Source: Fulvia fulva (taxonomy: Eukaryota > Ascomycota > Dothideomycetes > Mycosphaerellales > Mycosphaerellaceae). Taken from it: a DNA stretch of 64,000 nucleotides. Below are positions 19,354-30,497 of the stretch, one piece after another. Positions within the stretch are counted from its first letter, which is position 1. Every line of letters begins with the position of its first letter. The DNA lies in assembly GCF_020509005.1 (NCBI RefSeq), contig NC_063016.1, positions 4,526,001 through 4,590,000 of the forward strand. The letters run 5' to 3'. The notes beneath the pieces are model-generated. The model had not been told where the DNA came from and made no database searches. It worked only from the letters and a program-made list of their open reading frames with translations. Both the position numbers and the translations under genes were made by a program.

Positions 19354-19497
19354 ATATCTGGCCTTCCCCAGGCCTCTCTTGCTTCCTTCGTCTTTTGTTT
19401 TGTGTAGCAATCATACCATACCCTTTTGCATCTGCACTTCGCACCTGCATTCTCGCTTTCACCCTTGCATCTCACAGGCCAGGCTCTCGCCCTGACA
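18978..19497 (+). repeat. 3' LTR
   Basis: 520 bp, apparently identical to the 5' LTR, preceded by a run of G (18967-18973) that may be part of the polypurine tract. Contains the last part of the pol open frame. Confidence 0.96.
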
Positions 19498-19502
19498 TTT
19501 GT
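19498..19502. repeat. Target-site duplication TTTGT (right copy)
   Basis: Exact copy of 13202-13206. Joining the flanks across one copy restores AGT TTG TAG, the presumed original end of the NmrA frame. Confidence 0.95.
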
Positions 19503-19560
19503 AGTGCTTCATGAACCCCGTCACGGCCGTATGTCGAGTTTCGATGGTGGTCAGTATGCT

Positions 19561-20316
19561 CTATAGCAGTACCATTCCTTTACTGTAGCTCACGACTGAC
19601 GCGTTCCGACCCACCTTTCTTACCATCTGTGCCAATCCCCTCAGAAACAGCTCCGGGATGTCGTTTCCTGGGTTCGAGAAGATCTTGACGAACAGCTGCT
19701 CATCTTGCATGCCATCTGCCGAGCAGTGCCGAAGCATAATGCCCATAACTCTCTCCAGCAACCAGAACACAGTCTCGGTCACAAACAGCCGCCCAAGCGA
19801 TAATCTAATCGCCGTCACACACAGCTTCGGACTCTCCTTCACAGCGACGTCGAAAGCTTTTACTCTCGTCTCCAGTCTCACCAGATCCTGAATCGACCCA
19901 GCACTCATACTGACGTGCACCCGTCTCAGATACTGCAGTGGCAAACACTCATCCAATCTCCCGAATGGATAGTCCGAGTGCAACCTGCTTCGCGTCTGAC
20001 CAGGATCATCATCGTCGCCATTGATACGGATGCTGAAAGACATTTGTGAATAGAGGAAGTCCAGGCCGTTGGCATAGAAGACTTTACATGTGCGAAAGAC
20101 GTTTCGGCACCCTTTCCAGCTCGGTGGTGGGACTGGCCATGTTCGGCGAAGGATTAGGTGTTTCTCGAAGATGCGGAGCTCGGCATCGCGAGTGGTGCTT
20201 ATGTCGAGATTGGTTTCGGAGAAGACGAAGGAGAAGACGAGGTCTTGGATTTCTTGGGGGAGCAGGAAGAGGGGGTGGTGGGTGTTGAGGTGAGGGTAGA
20301 GGATGATTGGGGCCAT
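19561..20316 (-). CDS. F-box-like hypothetical protein
   Basis: Intronless, 251 aa. Near the N-terminus, HPLFLLPQEIQDLVFSFVFS fits the short LPxE(I/L) F-box-like motif common in filamentous ascomycetes. Next comes WKGCRNVFRTCKVFYANGLD, the motif with a conserved Cys followed by a helix seen in these proteins. The rest has mixed alpha/beta character and no known domain. Its stop lies only 64 bp from the retrotransposon's 3' LTR, so the NmrA gene and this gene were convergent neighbours before the insertion. Function unknown; substrate recognition for SCF ubiquitin ligases is possible but unproven. Confidence 0.7.
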   Translation of the reverse strand: MAPIILYPHLNTHHPLFLLPQEIQDLVFSFVFSETNLDISTTRDAELRIFEKHLILRRTWPVPPPSWKGCRNVFRTCKVFYANGLDFLYSQMSFSIRINGDDDDPGQTRSRLHSDYPFGRLDECLPLQYLRRVHVSMSAGSIQDLVRLETRVKAFDVAVKESPKLCVTAIRLSLGRLFVTETVFWLLERVMGIMLRHCSADGMQDEQLFVKIFSNPGNDIPELFLRGLAQMVRKVGRNASVVSYSKGMVLL

Positions 20317-20640
20317 GAGATCTTCAAGAGAATTGACAGTGAATCATGAATATATCATATGGTTCAGGGTGAACACCAGATCCTTCAGCGACAAGACATG
20401 TGATAGAGCAGGTTGTATCGTCGTGGTGATGATGAATGATGTCGTCGAGGAAGAGGAAGAGCTGCCTCGTCTCGAGGGCAAGGGTCGCAGCCGAGACCGG
20501 CGGCCACTCTTCTAGCTCTCACCAGACACCAACATCGACCTGGACAACATATCACCTTCTGAACACTCACCGTGTCGTGCAGATCGCGCATGGAGCAAGG
20601 GAAACCACGATGATCACTGAACGCTAAACACAAAGGCTCC
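20317..20640. other. Intergenic region, no gene seen
   Basis: 324 bp; open frames here on both strands have skewed composition and no domain. Contains the promoter side of the F-box-like gene. Confidence 0.3.
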
Positions 20641-21117
20641 TCATGCAGCTTCATCGATAGCATTAGACGGACCGTGGGCCCAGTTGACGCCCATGCTCGC
20701 CATGACAGAGAATGCAATGTGAGACAATAATGATCGCGATCTTGGGAATGAAATTTCGGGACGTAACACCATACAAGATCTCTAAACGCTCCGACCTGTG
20801 GGGAAAATTGTCGAATCGATGCCCTTCGCAGCGGGGATTCGTGATGGCATCGCCGGCTTTGAGACGGTGGACTTGGCCGCAGAGGTACCAGAGGTCGGCG
20901 CTGCTTTCGATGTAGAAGATCTCCGTCTGGAGGTGGTGGTATTGGAAAGAAGTCGCCGTGAAGGATGAGGTGCCGTTGGACCATTTGTTGCCTGGTGGGA
21001 TGATCTCTCTGCCAAGCCCCATTTGCGGGTGATGCCGCCATTTGATATCTTACACGCCTCCAGTACATTGTGCTTTCCGGTGAGGCTGATGGTAGCTCCC
21101 TTTAGGTCTGACGGAGC
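20641..21117 (-). pseudogene. Degraded cupin-like gene fragment
   Basis: On the - strand the coding signal switches frame twice. One frame begins without an ATG after a stop near 21118 (APSDLKGATISLTGKHNVLE). A second (from about 21022) carries a cupin core: REIIPPGNKWS, then FQYHHLQTEIFYIES, a run resembling the HxH..E motif, and LKAGDAITNPRCEGHRF. The first frame resumes near 20750 with a plausible C-terminus (SVMASMGVNWAHGPSNAIDE) ending at TGA 20641-20643. No canonical introns join these pieces and there is no start codon, so I read it as a relic of a one-domain fungal cupin gene. Which cupin subfamily is uncertain. Confidence 0.45.
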
Positions 21118-21417
21118 TGTGGGCTAGCTGCTTGGTGGTCACAGCCTTCTCCGATCTGCTTCAATATAGCAGAAGTTGTCCTGCATAACCGGTATAGGAA
21201 GCGGGTGATCAACTGGCGTGTCGACTTCGCTGGCAAGTGTTGACGGCGGTCCACGACGAGTCAAGGCAGTTGCGGTCTTGACCAAGAGAAGCCAATTCCG
21301 GTCTGGTAATGAAGGCAGAGCCGAATCTGAACCAAGGCTCAAGCATGGACTGCTGTGTTCTTCCATGAATGCTTCGAGAGCTTGGCAGCGCTGGCTCTTT
21401 TCCCACGCTCGAGGTCT

Positions 21418-23337
21418 TCATATAAGAACCACATCCTCGGCAAGGGTCCAATTGGCATGGAAGTAATCGCCGTGCATCACTCCAGCTGACTGGCAGTAGC
21501 ACTCGCACAACAGTCTGTAAGCCTTCCTCTTCCCATTAAATTCGGGACAGCGACGGAGAACGACTGGCACGTCGCCGCCAAGTAGAATGGCCACATCATC
21601 ACCAGCTGCGATCCCAGGTGTTGCGAGCCCAACGTACCCTTGCTCGGTGGTGAAGAAGTGGCGTCCCCACCGGAGTGTCGGCGGATCCAGCACTTCGCGA
21701 TGCTCTGGTGGCGATGTTGACAAGACCTGACTTGATCCGGGCGTGGAAGCGGGCGTTACCTCGTTCACTAGCAGTATCGTATCGAGATTCAAAGCTGAAA
21801 GACGGAGCTGGTGCATGCCACGACTACCTTCGATCACTTCGAAATCTTCAACTCGTTCGCCGCCCGCGCGAAAGTCAGTGCGGATGCCTGCCGACCACTC
21901 ATCCCTGGCAGAGCCAGTCACGAAGTTCGGAATCGTCTTGCACCATATTGGCGCGAGCTCCCACGGGAATGTCCAGTCTGGCACCCAAGATGGCAACTCG
22001 ATTCTTTGATGTAGTGCCCCTGCGCTGTAAAGTATGCTCATGAGCTGGAAAGTCTTTCGGTCTTCGGTCAGATCGTGCCAAGACGCGTAAGACGACTCAT
22101 CGAGGATGCTCCCGGTGTACATGTGAATGATGTCCACGAAGAGTCTGTCCACATCACGATTGTAGTCTGGAAACGTGCGAACATGGGTAAGGCCATAGAA
22201 CGCATAGACCATATCGCGAGCATCAGTGGCTTTGCTGCTCTTGCCCAGTATCAGAAGCTGTGTGACGTCCGTGTGGGCACGATTCTCCTTCTGGCTCGCA
22301 ATCATCTGAGTGATAATGGCGATCCTTTGCCGTGGGTTGCCAAGAAGTGAGACCTGTCGGTCGAAGCCTGGCGCTTGAGGTAGCTTTACATCCCTGATGA
22401 CTTTCACGAGCGCCTCCCAGCTGATATGCTGGTTGCCGCACACGACTTCTGTATGCTTGGACAGCGCAACTTCCGGAATAACCCACACCCTCTGGAACCA
22501 CGGCCGATCCAAGAGCCCCTGTATGGCTTTTTTCAGCTCAGGTGGGCTCATGATACGATTGGCGACACTCTTGGCACGCAGCTTCTTTGCGTATTGCATG
22601 AGCTCATCGCTGCGATTGGCGGCGTCGCCCAGCCAGATAAAGATCTCGCGAGCTTGATTGTAGATATGCTTCATGATATCGACCTGCTGGGCTCGTTCTT
22701 CGTGGTTGCTTTGATTAATGCAGATCTGATCGATCCAGATCAGAATATCAGTCTTAGGATCACGCAAGCTCTGCAGTGCGCTCAAAAGGTTCTTGGTCAC
22801 CGGGAATTTGTAGCCATCCAGCAATATGTCGGCATCACGATGGGCAGATTCTCCAGTATCTCGGGCAACAGCCTCCCAAGCATAACTCAAGCAGCAATAC
22901 GATCTTGTGGGCGCCCGCGAGCTCTCCCAGCTCAGACTGCAGCACACGGGCTGAAGGCCAGTTCCAGGCTCCAGTGTGGCCAGACGGAAAACATCACAGT
23001 CTGCTACTGTCTTGTACTCGAATGGAGCTGCCTTTTCAAAGCGATCGTCGCTTTCACGTTGCCGACGCCTTCTTCGCTCCTTGCCCAGATCGGGCGTTCC
23101 TGCAAAAGGGCGGCCGTCATCGCGTCTTCTCCAGCGATCTCGTCCCGGCTCAGGTGATGGGGCGAAGTCCCGAGCTTCGCCATAGATTGCATTGTGGTCG
23201 TAGTCGACAGAGTCCAGGCTCAGAGAGCGAAAGCCGGGCGCCAGTCGCGGATCAATGGTCGTCTCAAACAAAGGCGGCTCATCGCTATCGTATTCTAGAT
23301 AGTCCGGTAGTCGTGGAGATGTGTGTACACTGCCCAT
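21418..23337 (-). CDS. Heterokaryon-incompatibility (HET) domain protein
   Basis: Intronless, 639 aa. After about 140 disordered, Arg-rich residues comes a HET domain (about 147-300) with its three hallmark blocks: LSYAWEA at 150-156, the helix NLLSALQSLRD, and IWIDQICINQSNHEERAQQV from 200, then IFIWLGDA and PWFQRVWVIPE. HET domains trigger programmed cell death when unlike hyphae fuse; many HET proteins have no known partner. The C-terminal half (about 330-639) shows YGLTHVRTFPDYNRDVDRLF and GDDVAILLGGDVPVVLR, the usual tail of HET proteins of this size. It is divergent from the aldo-keto reductase gene, 893 bp apart. Confidence 0.93.
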   Translation of the reverse strand: MGSVHTSPRLPDYLEYDSDEPPLFETTIDPRLAPGFRSLSLDSVDYDHNAIYGEARDFAPSPEPGRDRWRRRDDGRPFAGTPDLGKERRRRRQRESDDRFEKAAPFEYKTVADCDVFRLATLEPGTGLQPVCCSLSWESSRAPTRSYCCLSYAWEAVARDTGESAHRDADILLDGYKFPVTKNLLSALQSLRDPKTDILIWIDQICINQSNHEERAQQVDIMKHIYNQAREIFIWLGDAANRSDELMQYAKKLRAKSVANRIMSPPELKKAIQGLLDRPWFQRVWVIPEVALSKHTEVVCGNQHISWEALVKVIRDVKLPQAPGFDRQVSLLGNPRQRIAIITQMIASQKENRAHTDVTQLLILGKSSKATDARDMVYAFYGLTHVRTFPDYNRDVDRLFVDIIHMYTGSILDESSYASWHDLTEDRKTFQLMSILYSAGALHQRIELPSWVPDWTFPWELAPIWCKTIPNFVTGSARDEWSAGIRTDFRAGGERVEDFEVIEGSRGMHQLRLSALNLDTILLVNEVTPASTPGSSQVLSTSPPEHREVLDPPTLRWGRHFFTTEQGYVGLATPGIAAGDDVAILLGGDVPVVLRRCPEFNGKRKAYRLLCECYCQSAGVMHGDYFHANWTLAEDVVLI

Positions 23338-24230
23338 ACTGTTGCTCGGATTCGTCCTCGGTCGACGTGGCGCAGACGAAATCTGGGCTGGAATAGTGTC
23401 CCGTCTTAAATCGGTATAGCAAAGTCATCGTGATGCTGCCACGAGCAGCAGTACTCTATGCAGTCACTATGTCCTGAGATTGATGGTGACCACTTGGCAG
23501 TGGCATGATGCTTCCTTTCAAGACTCAAGTGGTACAACTCGGAATACACTTAGAACCTACCTTCTTGCACAGCCGCAGGCCATTGGGGCTGAAGTGTTGG
23601 TGGTGCTTATATATTGCGAGCGCACGTGGTGCGACTGTTGAGTAGCTCCTGCGAGTCTACACCGCTGAATGGTTAGAAGCACCCATCGAATGCCAACCAC
23701 TGTGCTTATCGGTTGAGTTGATGTTGATGTTTGTCGCTGTGTAGGAGACGGGTTTCTTGTTGCAATCTCGGCTGATGATGTCCCGAGCATGCCACGACTT
23801 CTTTGCATCAGTACTTCCAACATGGTCATTCTGCAGGGGGTGACATGTCAATTGCTCCTGCTTCATCAAGCTGCGATGCTTGGCTGTCATATAGTGAATC
23901 GTTGTGCTTGCTCGTGCATGAGCTACATGTACTCTGGTGATCTGGCAAGTCTGATGCTATTTCGCAGACCTCGCGTTGCCCCAGCACGCGATGAAGAGAA
24001 CAACACCCCCACGTGCACCACCACAATGGACCCTGCCCCGCAGCAGACAAATGTTTCAGGAAGGTGCCTGGCACGGTGATAGCATTGATAGCTCCGACGA
24101 TGAGAAATAGCTTCAAGCACACGAAACCAACTGCCACTCAGCCATCTGCCTCTTCTCTGCAACGTTGAAACACTTCCCTCCACTCAACTTTACCAAACAA
24201 CACCCATTGACCATCAGATACACCGCCAAT
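23338..24230. promoter_or_regulatory. Divergent intergenic region, HET gene / aldo-keto reductase
   Basis: 893 bp between two divergent starts. The segment before 24231 is rich in C and A with little G (CACTCAACTTTACC, ACAACACCC), typical of fungal 5' leaders. No gene seen. Confidence 0.4.
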
Positions 24231-25450
<1,220 letters not shown>

Positions 25451-25636
25451 GCTCGTTCCTGTCCCTGATCTGCACAGTGTGGCAGCCTCAATCAGAACGG
25501 TACCAAGCCTCAGACCATAGCTTATGGCTGGTGATAGAACGCCGAAAACGAGAAAGGCCAAAAGCAAGCTTTAGACATGAACCGAAATGATGAAACATGC
25601 CAAACATCAAATACTTCCTTCACCCAAAACCACCTC

Positions 25637-26143
25637 CTACTTCCCCTCCCCCTCCACTCTCCTCTTCAAATCATCATTAAACTTCTCAAACCCCTTCTTC
25701 GTACTTCCATGAAACCCCAACGGCAACATCATCATCAATCCCAACAATCTATAAAAATTCTCCTCGTGCACAAACGTCGTACCTCCCGCCGTAATCTCAC
25801 TCCCCTTGAACGTGAACCCGTGATCTCCCATAAACAACCCCAATGCACTGCCTCGCCATTCGAACTTGGAGCCGGAGTTGACGAGGAGAGTGGGCTCGAT
25901 TGTCATGCCTTCGAGCACGACTTCGAGGGTGTCGCCGACTTTTACTTCCGTGCCGGATTTGTGCGAGGAGACGGCTTTGATCATGCCGGTCGTCCAGGTG
26001 GGCCATGAGGCGAAGTCGTTGAACTGGGAGGGGAACGGGGGGTTAGTGAATAGAAGAGATGGGGAGGGAGGGGAAGGGCGTACGACTTCTCTCACCCGGG
26101 AGGGAGGTGCGGCGATTTCGATTGAGGTTGTTATTAGGACCAT
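25637..26143 (-). CDS. SRPBCC / polyketide-cyclase-like small protein
   Basis: Two exons on -: 26084-26143 and 25637-26023, 148 aa. A 60-nt GTACGC..CAG intron (26024-26083, CACTAAC branch) has a length divisible by three and no stop, so the unspliced frame is also open. The spliced start, TSIEIAAPPSRVREVFNDFASWPTW, fits the Bet v 1/START-like helix-grip fold (P..VW..L.DF..W pattern), followed by GDTLEVVLEGM, FEWRGSA and a C-terminal helix. Such proteins bind hydrophobic ligands in a cavity. No catalytic residue can be assigned. It converges with the aldo-keto reductase gene. Confidence 0.8.
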   Translation of the reverse strand: MVLITTSIEIAAPPSRVREVVRPSPPSPSLLFTNPPFPSQFNDFASWPTWTTGMIKAVSSHKSGTEVKVGDTLEVVLEGMTIEPTLLVNSGSKFEWRGSALGLFMGDHGFTFKGSEITAGGTTFVHEENFYRLLGLMMMLPLGFHGSTKKGFEKFNDDLKRRVEGEGK

Positions 26144-27040
26144 GGTGACGGGAGTTTGAGTTGTGACGAAGATAGAGAGAGTTCTGGATATGCTTGGGAG
26201 CTTGTTTGTTTACTATCTCTGTGAGGTTTGTGAAGAGACAGAGGGCCTAGGACTTTGTAGCTAAAAACCCCGCATTGGTGGAGGATCTCGAGCTTAGTCT
26301 AGCAATGCACAATTCATCAGCAATCTAGGCATGTTGGTGGCTGTATATGCATAGATAAGAAAGCAGAGTAGCGCCCAACGACTCGTGCATGTGGTTAGCT
26401 TGGCAAGAATGTGGTTAGCACGTGTAGGTCCAGCAACGGAAGCAGAGACATCTGAACTACCGCCACCACGCCTTCATAGCTTTCCCGGGCTTGCTCGGTT
26501 GTCAACCACTCTCTGCAGTGCATCGCCGGCATCCACTTACTGTGGTTCTTGGCACATATGAACGGCACGTGGCCTCGAACACAGGTCCTCGGTCGCTGTT
26601 GGTATTGAACCACTTATATGTCGTCGATGTGGATGCAAACCGGTGCTCAGCCCGTGCAGTGGGTACTGACGTTCTGCCTCGTGGAGTCATGCGAACGATC
26701 AGGAGATGTCTACCAGGAGGCACGATCGATATAGCAGAAGTCGTCATGTGGTGGGCCATGTCCGTGCCTTCTCAATCTGTGTCGGCCGTGGCTCAACCGC
26801 GAATCCGACTTCACCCTAAGTCGATGTTAGCGATCGGGCTGCAATGAATGAAAACGATGGAATTAGGTGGAATGTGTTTGTACAGTAGAGCTCATGGCTC
26901 GTTTCATTTGGTATCTCATCTCTGAAGTCTATCTTGCTTCAAGCCTGTCGCTCGATTGCAGACCAGAAGAGGCAACTTTGCCAATGCATCATGTCGTTAC
27001 TCGTATCATGTCGTAGCGTTGTAAAGCAGTCATGGGCTGC
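26144..27040. other. Intergenic region, no gene seen
   Basis: About 900 bp between the SRPBCC gene start and the HAD gene stop (both -). Open frames up to 118 codons have no recognisable content. Confidence 0.3.
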
Positions 27041-27899
27041 TTAAAGCTTCTCCTCAATCTTCTTCACACACTCGGGGAACTCCTTCCAGTCGCGCATGAT
27101 CACGTCAGCCTTGGTGACCTCAGTCAAGGTCTTGGCCATCTGATCTTCCTTCTCCTTGCCATCCTCGAGGCCGTAGACGCCGACGTAGCCAATGAGTGGG
27201 ATGCCGGCGCGCATGGCGGCGGTAGCACCAGACTTAGAGTCCTCGACAGTCAGGCACTCCTCAGGCTTGACACCGAGCTGCTCGCAAGCGTAGAGGTAGA
27301 TCTTTGGGTCGGGCTTGGACGATGGCTGGTCCATGGAGGTGGCTGCGGAATAGACGTGCTCGTCGGTGAAGAAGCGCATGAGGTTGGTCTTCTGGAGTGA
27401 AGCAACGACACGTGGCTTGGCGGAGGTCGAAACGACGGACATTGGGTAGCCTTGAGCCTTGGCCCACTCGAGCTGCTCAGTGACACCAGGGCACTCCTTG
27501 CACTTCTCGGACAGCTTGGTCGTGACACGGCCGAGCTCCATGTCCACGTACTCGTCGACGTCCTTGTCGGTCATGGAGAAGTTGTGCTTCTTCTGAAGGC
27601 CGATGAGCATGTTGCGGAAGTTGTTGCCGACGAAATCCTCTAGGAGTGAGTCGGTGGTGTAGCGGGCATCAATGCCGTACTTCTCCATGACCTCATTGGT
27701 GAGGTCGGCGCAGGCCTCGAAGGCCAGACGCTCCGAGAGGCAGAGGGTGTTGTCGCAGTCGAGGAGGATGTACTTGACCTGCGGACGATGTGTTAGCTGG
27801 CGGTGCTAGTGAGGTAGCTCAACGACCATGTGAGAAGACCCAATGGGTGGATCGACAATGGCGCTGAGCTTGTCGACGGTAGTCACGTACCTTGCCCAT
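27041..27899 (-). CDS. HAD-superfamily hydrolase (phosphatase-like)
   Basis: Two exons on -: a 9-bp first exon 27891-27899 (Met-Gly-Lys) and 27041-27778, joined over a 112-nt intron with a GTACGT donor; 248 aa. The tiny first exon is needed to start the protein: exon 2 opens directly with VKYILLDCDNTLCLSERLAF, HAD motif I with Asp 10 and Asp 12. Motif II is SVVSTSAKPRVV, motif III Lys lies in SSKPDPKIYLYA, and motif IV is CLTVEDSKSGATAAM with the acidic pair. The helical cap inserted between motifs I and II is of the beta-phosphoglucomutase type. Substrate unknown. The leader upstream is CA-rich (see separate feature), suggesting strong expression. Confidence 0.9.
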
Positions 27900-28050
27900 G
27901 GTGACGGTGTTGGTGTTTGTTAGGTGATGTTTGAGTGCTTGAGTGTGTTGGTGGTGTTGGAAGTAGTTGAGGTGGTGTGTGTGACTTGGTGTGGTGGTTT
28001 GGTTGTGTGTTGTTGAAGGAAGAAAGTTGGTTGAGCGGGAAATTATTTAA
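27900..28050 (-). promoter_or_regulatory. CA-rich leader and TATA-like element of the HAD gene
   Basis: On the coding (-) strand about 115 nt before the ATG are almost free of G and rich in CA and AAC/ACC repeats, as in leaders of highly expressed fungal genes. A TTAAATAA element lies just upstream at about 28043-28050. Confidence 0.5.
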
Positions 28051-29143
28051 GTGAGTCTGACTTGATTGTGCCTGGGCCGCGCCTGCTTGTTCTTGACCTC
28101 ACTTGGTGGGGCACACCGCTGTCGGCGCTAAGCAAGGATGGCGGCGGAGAGATGGACCCTCGCAACACGGACGATCGAGGGGAACAGGCAACGTGCACAG
28201 CCGCTCTCCAGTGACAGCATATCGGAAGGGAAGCCATTCATCTGGATGGAGTCCACGCTGTGCTACGTGGAAACTCTCCCCTCTTCCACGTTCTATTTCC
28301 TACCATACTAAGCAGCAAAATGCCAAGCTGCACGGACAGCGGTGTGCAACGACAGAATCTCGAACGCCTCGAACATCGAAACGGTGAAGTGAAGCACTGC
28401 TGAAACTGGCTCTCATTCACAGGCTGCATGGATGGCTACAAAGTGAGTTCGAAGCTGTGCCAGATGCAGGAACTGGGTCCATTCCTGCTTTACTCAAGCG
28501 ATTTGGCAGGTCACACGACTCGAAAGCTTGGATCATGCAACATATGCCTGTTCTGGCGCGTATGCATGCGAGTCTGCATGCATTGTCTTCCGATGCTGCC
28601 AGCAGACTCGAGACGAGATGTCAGAGACCACTCCTCACCAACGACTTTCAATACTGCTTGTTGCCGGTGACGCCAGAGAACTCCTGCCTTGCTGCCTGCA
28701 CCCCAAGAATGATTGGGAGCCGGAGTCATGCTGCTGTGTTTGAGAGAGACCTTTGATATCCTCCAAAATATTCGTTTCGCTTCGGATCAGATCTGGCGGA
28801 CAAAGAGTATCAGGCTGCTTCTTTCGGCATTGGTTCTCGCTTCATATGCTCGAGCTCGCGTTGTACAAGTCGTGTTACGCACTGTGCCTTTGGCTTGCCG
28901 AGAGGACGACTGGATTCCGCGGCTCTCGATGCTAAGGCACTCTGACCGCTGTCCTTGATTGTCGTGGATCGAGAAGCAGCCATGATACTGTATCTGCTTG
29001 CCTCCAATCGTAGCAATCCCACCAACAGGATCTGTGATCAGATCAGCTTCGCGATCGTCTTGAACGCCTACAAGCATGGCACACCCATCCAGCGCTTCCC
29101 GTTTGTGATTCGTTCCTCATCCGTTGTACCGTCCTCTTCTCGA
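28051..29143. other. Intergenic region, no gene supported
   Basis: About 1.1 kb with only short or compositionally odd open frames; nothing recognised on either strand. Confidence 0.3.
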
Positions 29144-29362
29144 TCATTGTTCATTGCTTTTCAGTTCTGTGGTATCCTTCTCAGTCATCTTTTTGTCGCC
29201 CTCAGAAGTCTGCCCGAGCACATCTTTCATCACACCATCAACAGCCGAGCTGGGAATCGATGGCTTCTCAGGATCTTGACCATGTTGCAGAGCATCGACG
29301 GCGGCATTGCGTATAGTTTTCTCGGCATCGCTACGTGCTGTCGAAGTGTCTTTGCTTGCCAT
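29144..29362 (-). CDS. Candidate small hydrophilic protein (72 aa)
   Basis: An ATG at 29362 opens a 72-codon frame: MASKDTSTARSDAEKTIRNA at the start, then ALQHGQDPEKPS, VDGVMKDVLGQT and a Lys/Glu/Thr-rich end. Composition is coding-like (charged, Ala/Lys/Glu/Ser, no Cys) and predicted helical. No family recognised, and no introns needed. It could be chance, but it stands out from surrounding frames. Confidence 0.4.
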   Translation of the reverse strand: MASKDTSTARSDAEKTIRNAAVDALQHGQDPEKPSIPSSAVDGVMKDVLGQTSEGDKKMTEKDTTELKSNEQ

Positions 29363-29669
29363 CGCTTGTGAGTCCGACAACCCTGTGCATTTATATGAGC
29401 TCGTACCGATAACGTTGCTGCGTACACGTTGCGTACACCATATCTGAGCTGCAAACGATGGCGCAAGTATCGTGCAGCGACAGCAGTCTAGCGTGTCTAG
29501 TTGCAAGCGATGCGTTGGTCTAGATGCGTACCAGGTACACATATAAGCTTCATGGTATTGCCCCACTCCCATGAGGTCATTACTTATACCTCTCTGGTCT
29601 TACATCTCCTACGAGAAGCCATCTTCTCCTTGAGCACAGAAACCCAAGCATTGCTCACGAATATTGATC
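29363..29669. other. Intergenic, upstream of F-box-like gene
   Basis: 307 bp, divergent region between the small candidate gene (-) and the gene starting at 29670 (+). Nothing distinct seen. Confidence 0.3.
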
Positions 29670-30497
29670 ATGGCAGAACCACCCCAAAGAGCTTCCCTCC
29701 TCGGCCTCCCGCGAGAACTCCGCCTCCAAATTTACCAACACGTCTTCGACATTGACCTACACCACAAGGTCCTGCTCCAATGGCGCGACACTCACACGGC
29801 CGAGCACGGCTTCAAATCCGTCCCAGACCTGAACCACGGCGATAAACTCACGATCCCCTGGCTACAACTGATGCTCACGTGCAGAACCGCAGCGGTCGAA
29901 TTGCGAGCCCTGATGCAAGAATCATCCTTCCTGGAGCAACACAATAACGGTACCTACACTCTCGACCTGGAAGCTACACGAGGCGGCATGACGCTCGGCC
30001 CAACGACGTGGCGACACATACCATGCGCGCCAAGTCAAGTGCAGTGCCTTGAAGCATACTACAACGCCAGCCGAGGGTTTCAGGCTTGGGGTGTGGGTGG
30101 ACCACACGGTATTACCAGCGGGCTGTACCAGACCTTGAACCACTTCGTTCATTGCGGTCCTCGCTTCGATTCAGAGCGCATGTTGCCGAAGCCGAGCCAT
30201 CTGAAAGAGCTTCGGGTGATAGTGGTGGAGCGAGAGTTCCGCGGCGAGGATGAGAATCCATCCTATGGACTTTCGGAGCGAGATACTGATCCCAGGACGA
30301 CGTTGTATGCTCTTGGCAGTATTGTAGGGCAGATTGTACGAACTGGTGTCCTGAAAGGATTTGTGGATGATATTCATCTCAGTTGCGACGGCGAGGTGCT
30401 CAACTGGAGTCCGAGCATTGAGGATGGAGAGGGCATACCGGAGTATTGGAACAGGTATGGTTTTGATTGGGGTATGGCTCTGTATGAAAAGGCTTGA
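29670..30497 (+). CDS. F-box-like (2EXR-type) hypothetical protein
   Basis: Intronless, 275 aa from the ATG at 29670. The N-terminus SLLGLPRELRLQIYQHVFDI is the short F-box-like motif widespread in Dothideomycetes and Eurotiomycetes, followed by PWLQLMLTCRTAAVELRALM, the second conserved block with its Cys. The remainder (LKELRVIVVEREF and so on) resembles the leucine-patterned C-terminal half of these proteins. Members are typically lineage-specific, variable and of unknown function. It converges with the dynactin subunit gene. Confidence 0.75.
   Translation: MAEPPQRASLLGLPRELRLQIYQHVFDIDLHHKVLLQWRDTHTAEHGFKSVPDLNHGDKLTIPWLQLMLTCRTAAVELRALMQESSFLEQHNNGTYTLDLEATRGGMTLGPTTWRHIPCAPSQVQCLEAYYNASRGFQAWGVGGPHGITSGLYQTLNHFVHCGPRFDSERMLPKPSHLKELRVIVVEREFRGEDENPSYGLSERDTDPRTTLYALGSIVGQIVRTGVLKGFVDDIHLSCDGEVLNWSPSIEDGEGIPEYWNRYGFDWGMALYEKA

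Larger units (their letters stand above)
13207..19497 (+). mobile_element. Complete Ty3/Gypsy chromovirus retrotransposon
   Basis: A 6,291-bp element with two 520-bp LTRs bounded by TGTCA...TGACA, a perfect TTTGT target duplication, gag with a CCHC knuckle, and pol in the order protease, reverse transcriptase, RNase H, integrase, chromodomain. That order and the chromodomain place it in the chromovirus branch of Ty3/Gypsy (Metaviridae). The LTRs appear identical by eye, coding frames are intact, and there are no dense C-to-T/G-to-A changes, so the insertion is recent and has not been visibly hit by RIP. It lies in the stop codon region of the NmrA gene, same orientation. Confidence 0.97.

Noticed and set aside
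20385..21068. Long open frame on the - strand (about 227 codons)
   Set aside because: Translation is rich in Arg, His and Pro with no domain; it shadows the cupin-like relic in another frame.
22426..23157. 243-codon + strand frame opposite the HET gene
   Set aside because: Antisense to the conserved HET domain; no domain of its own.
26491..26847. 118-codon + strand open frame between the SRPBCC and HAD genes
   Set aside because: No domain, no introns or leader features, composition like non-coding sequence.
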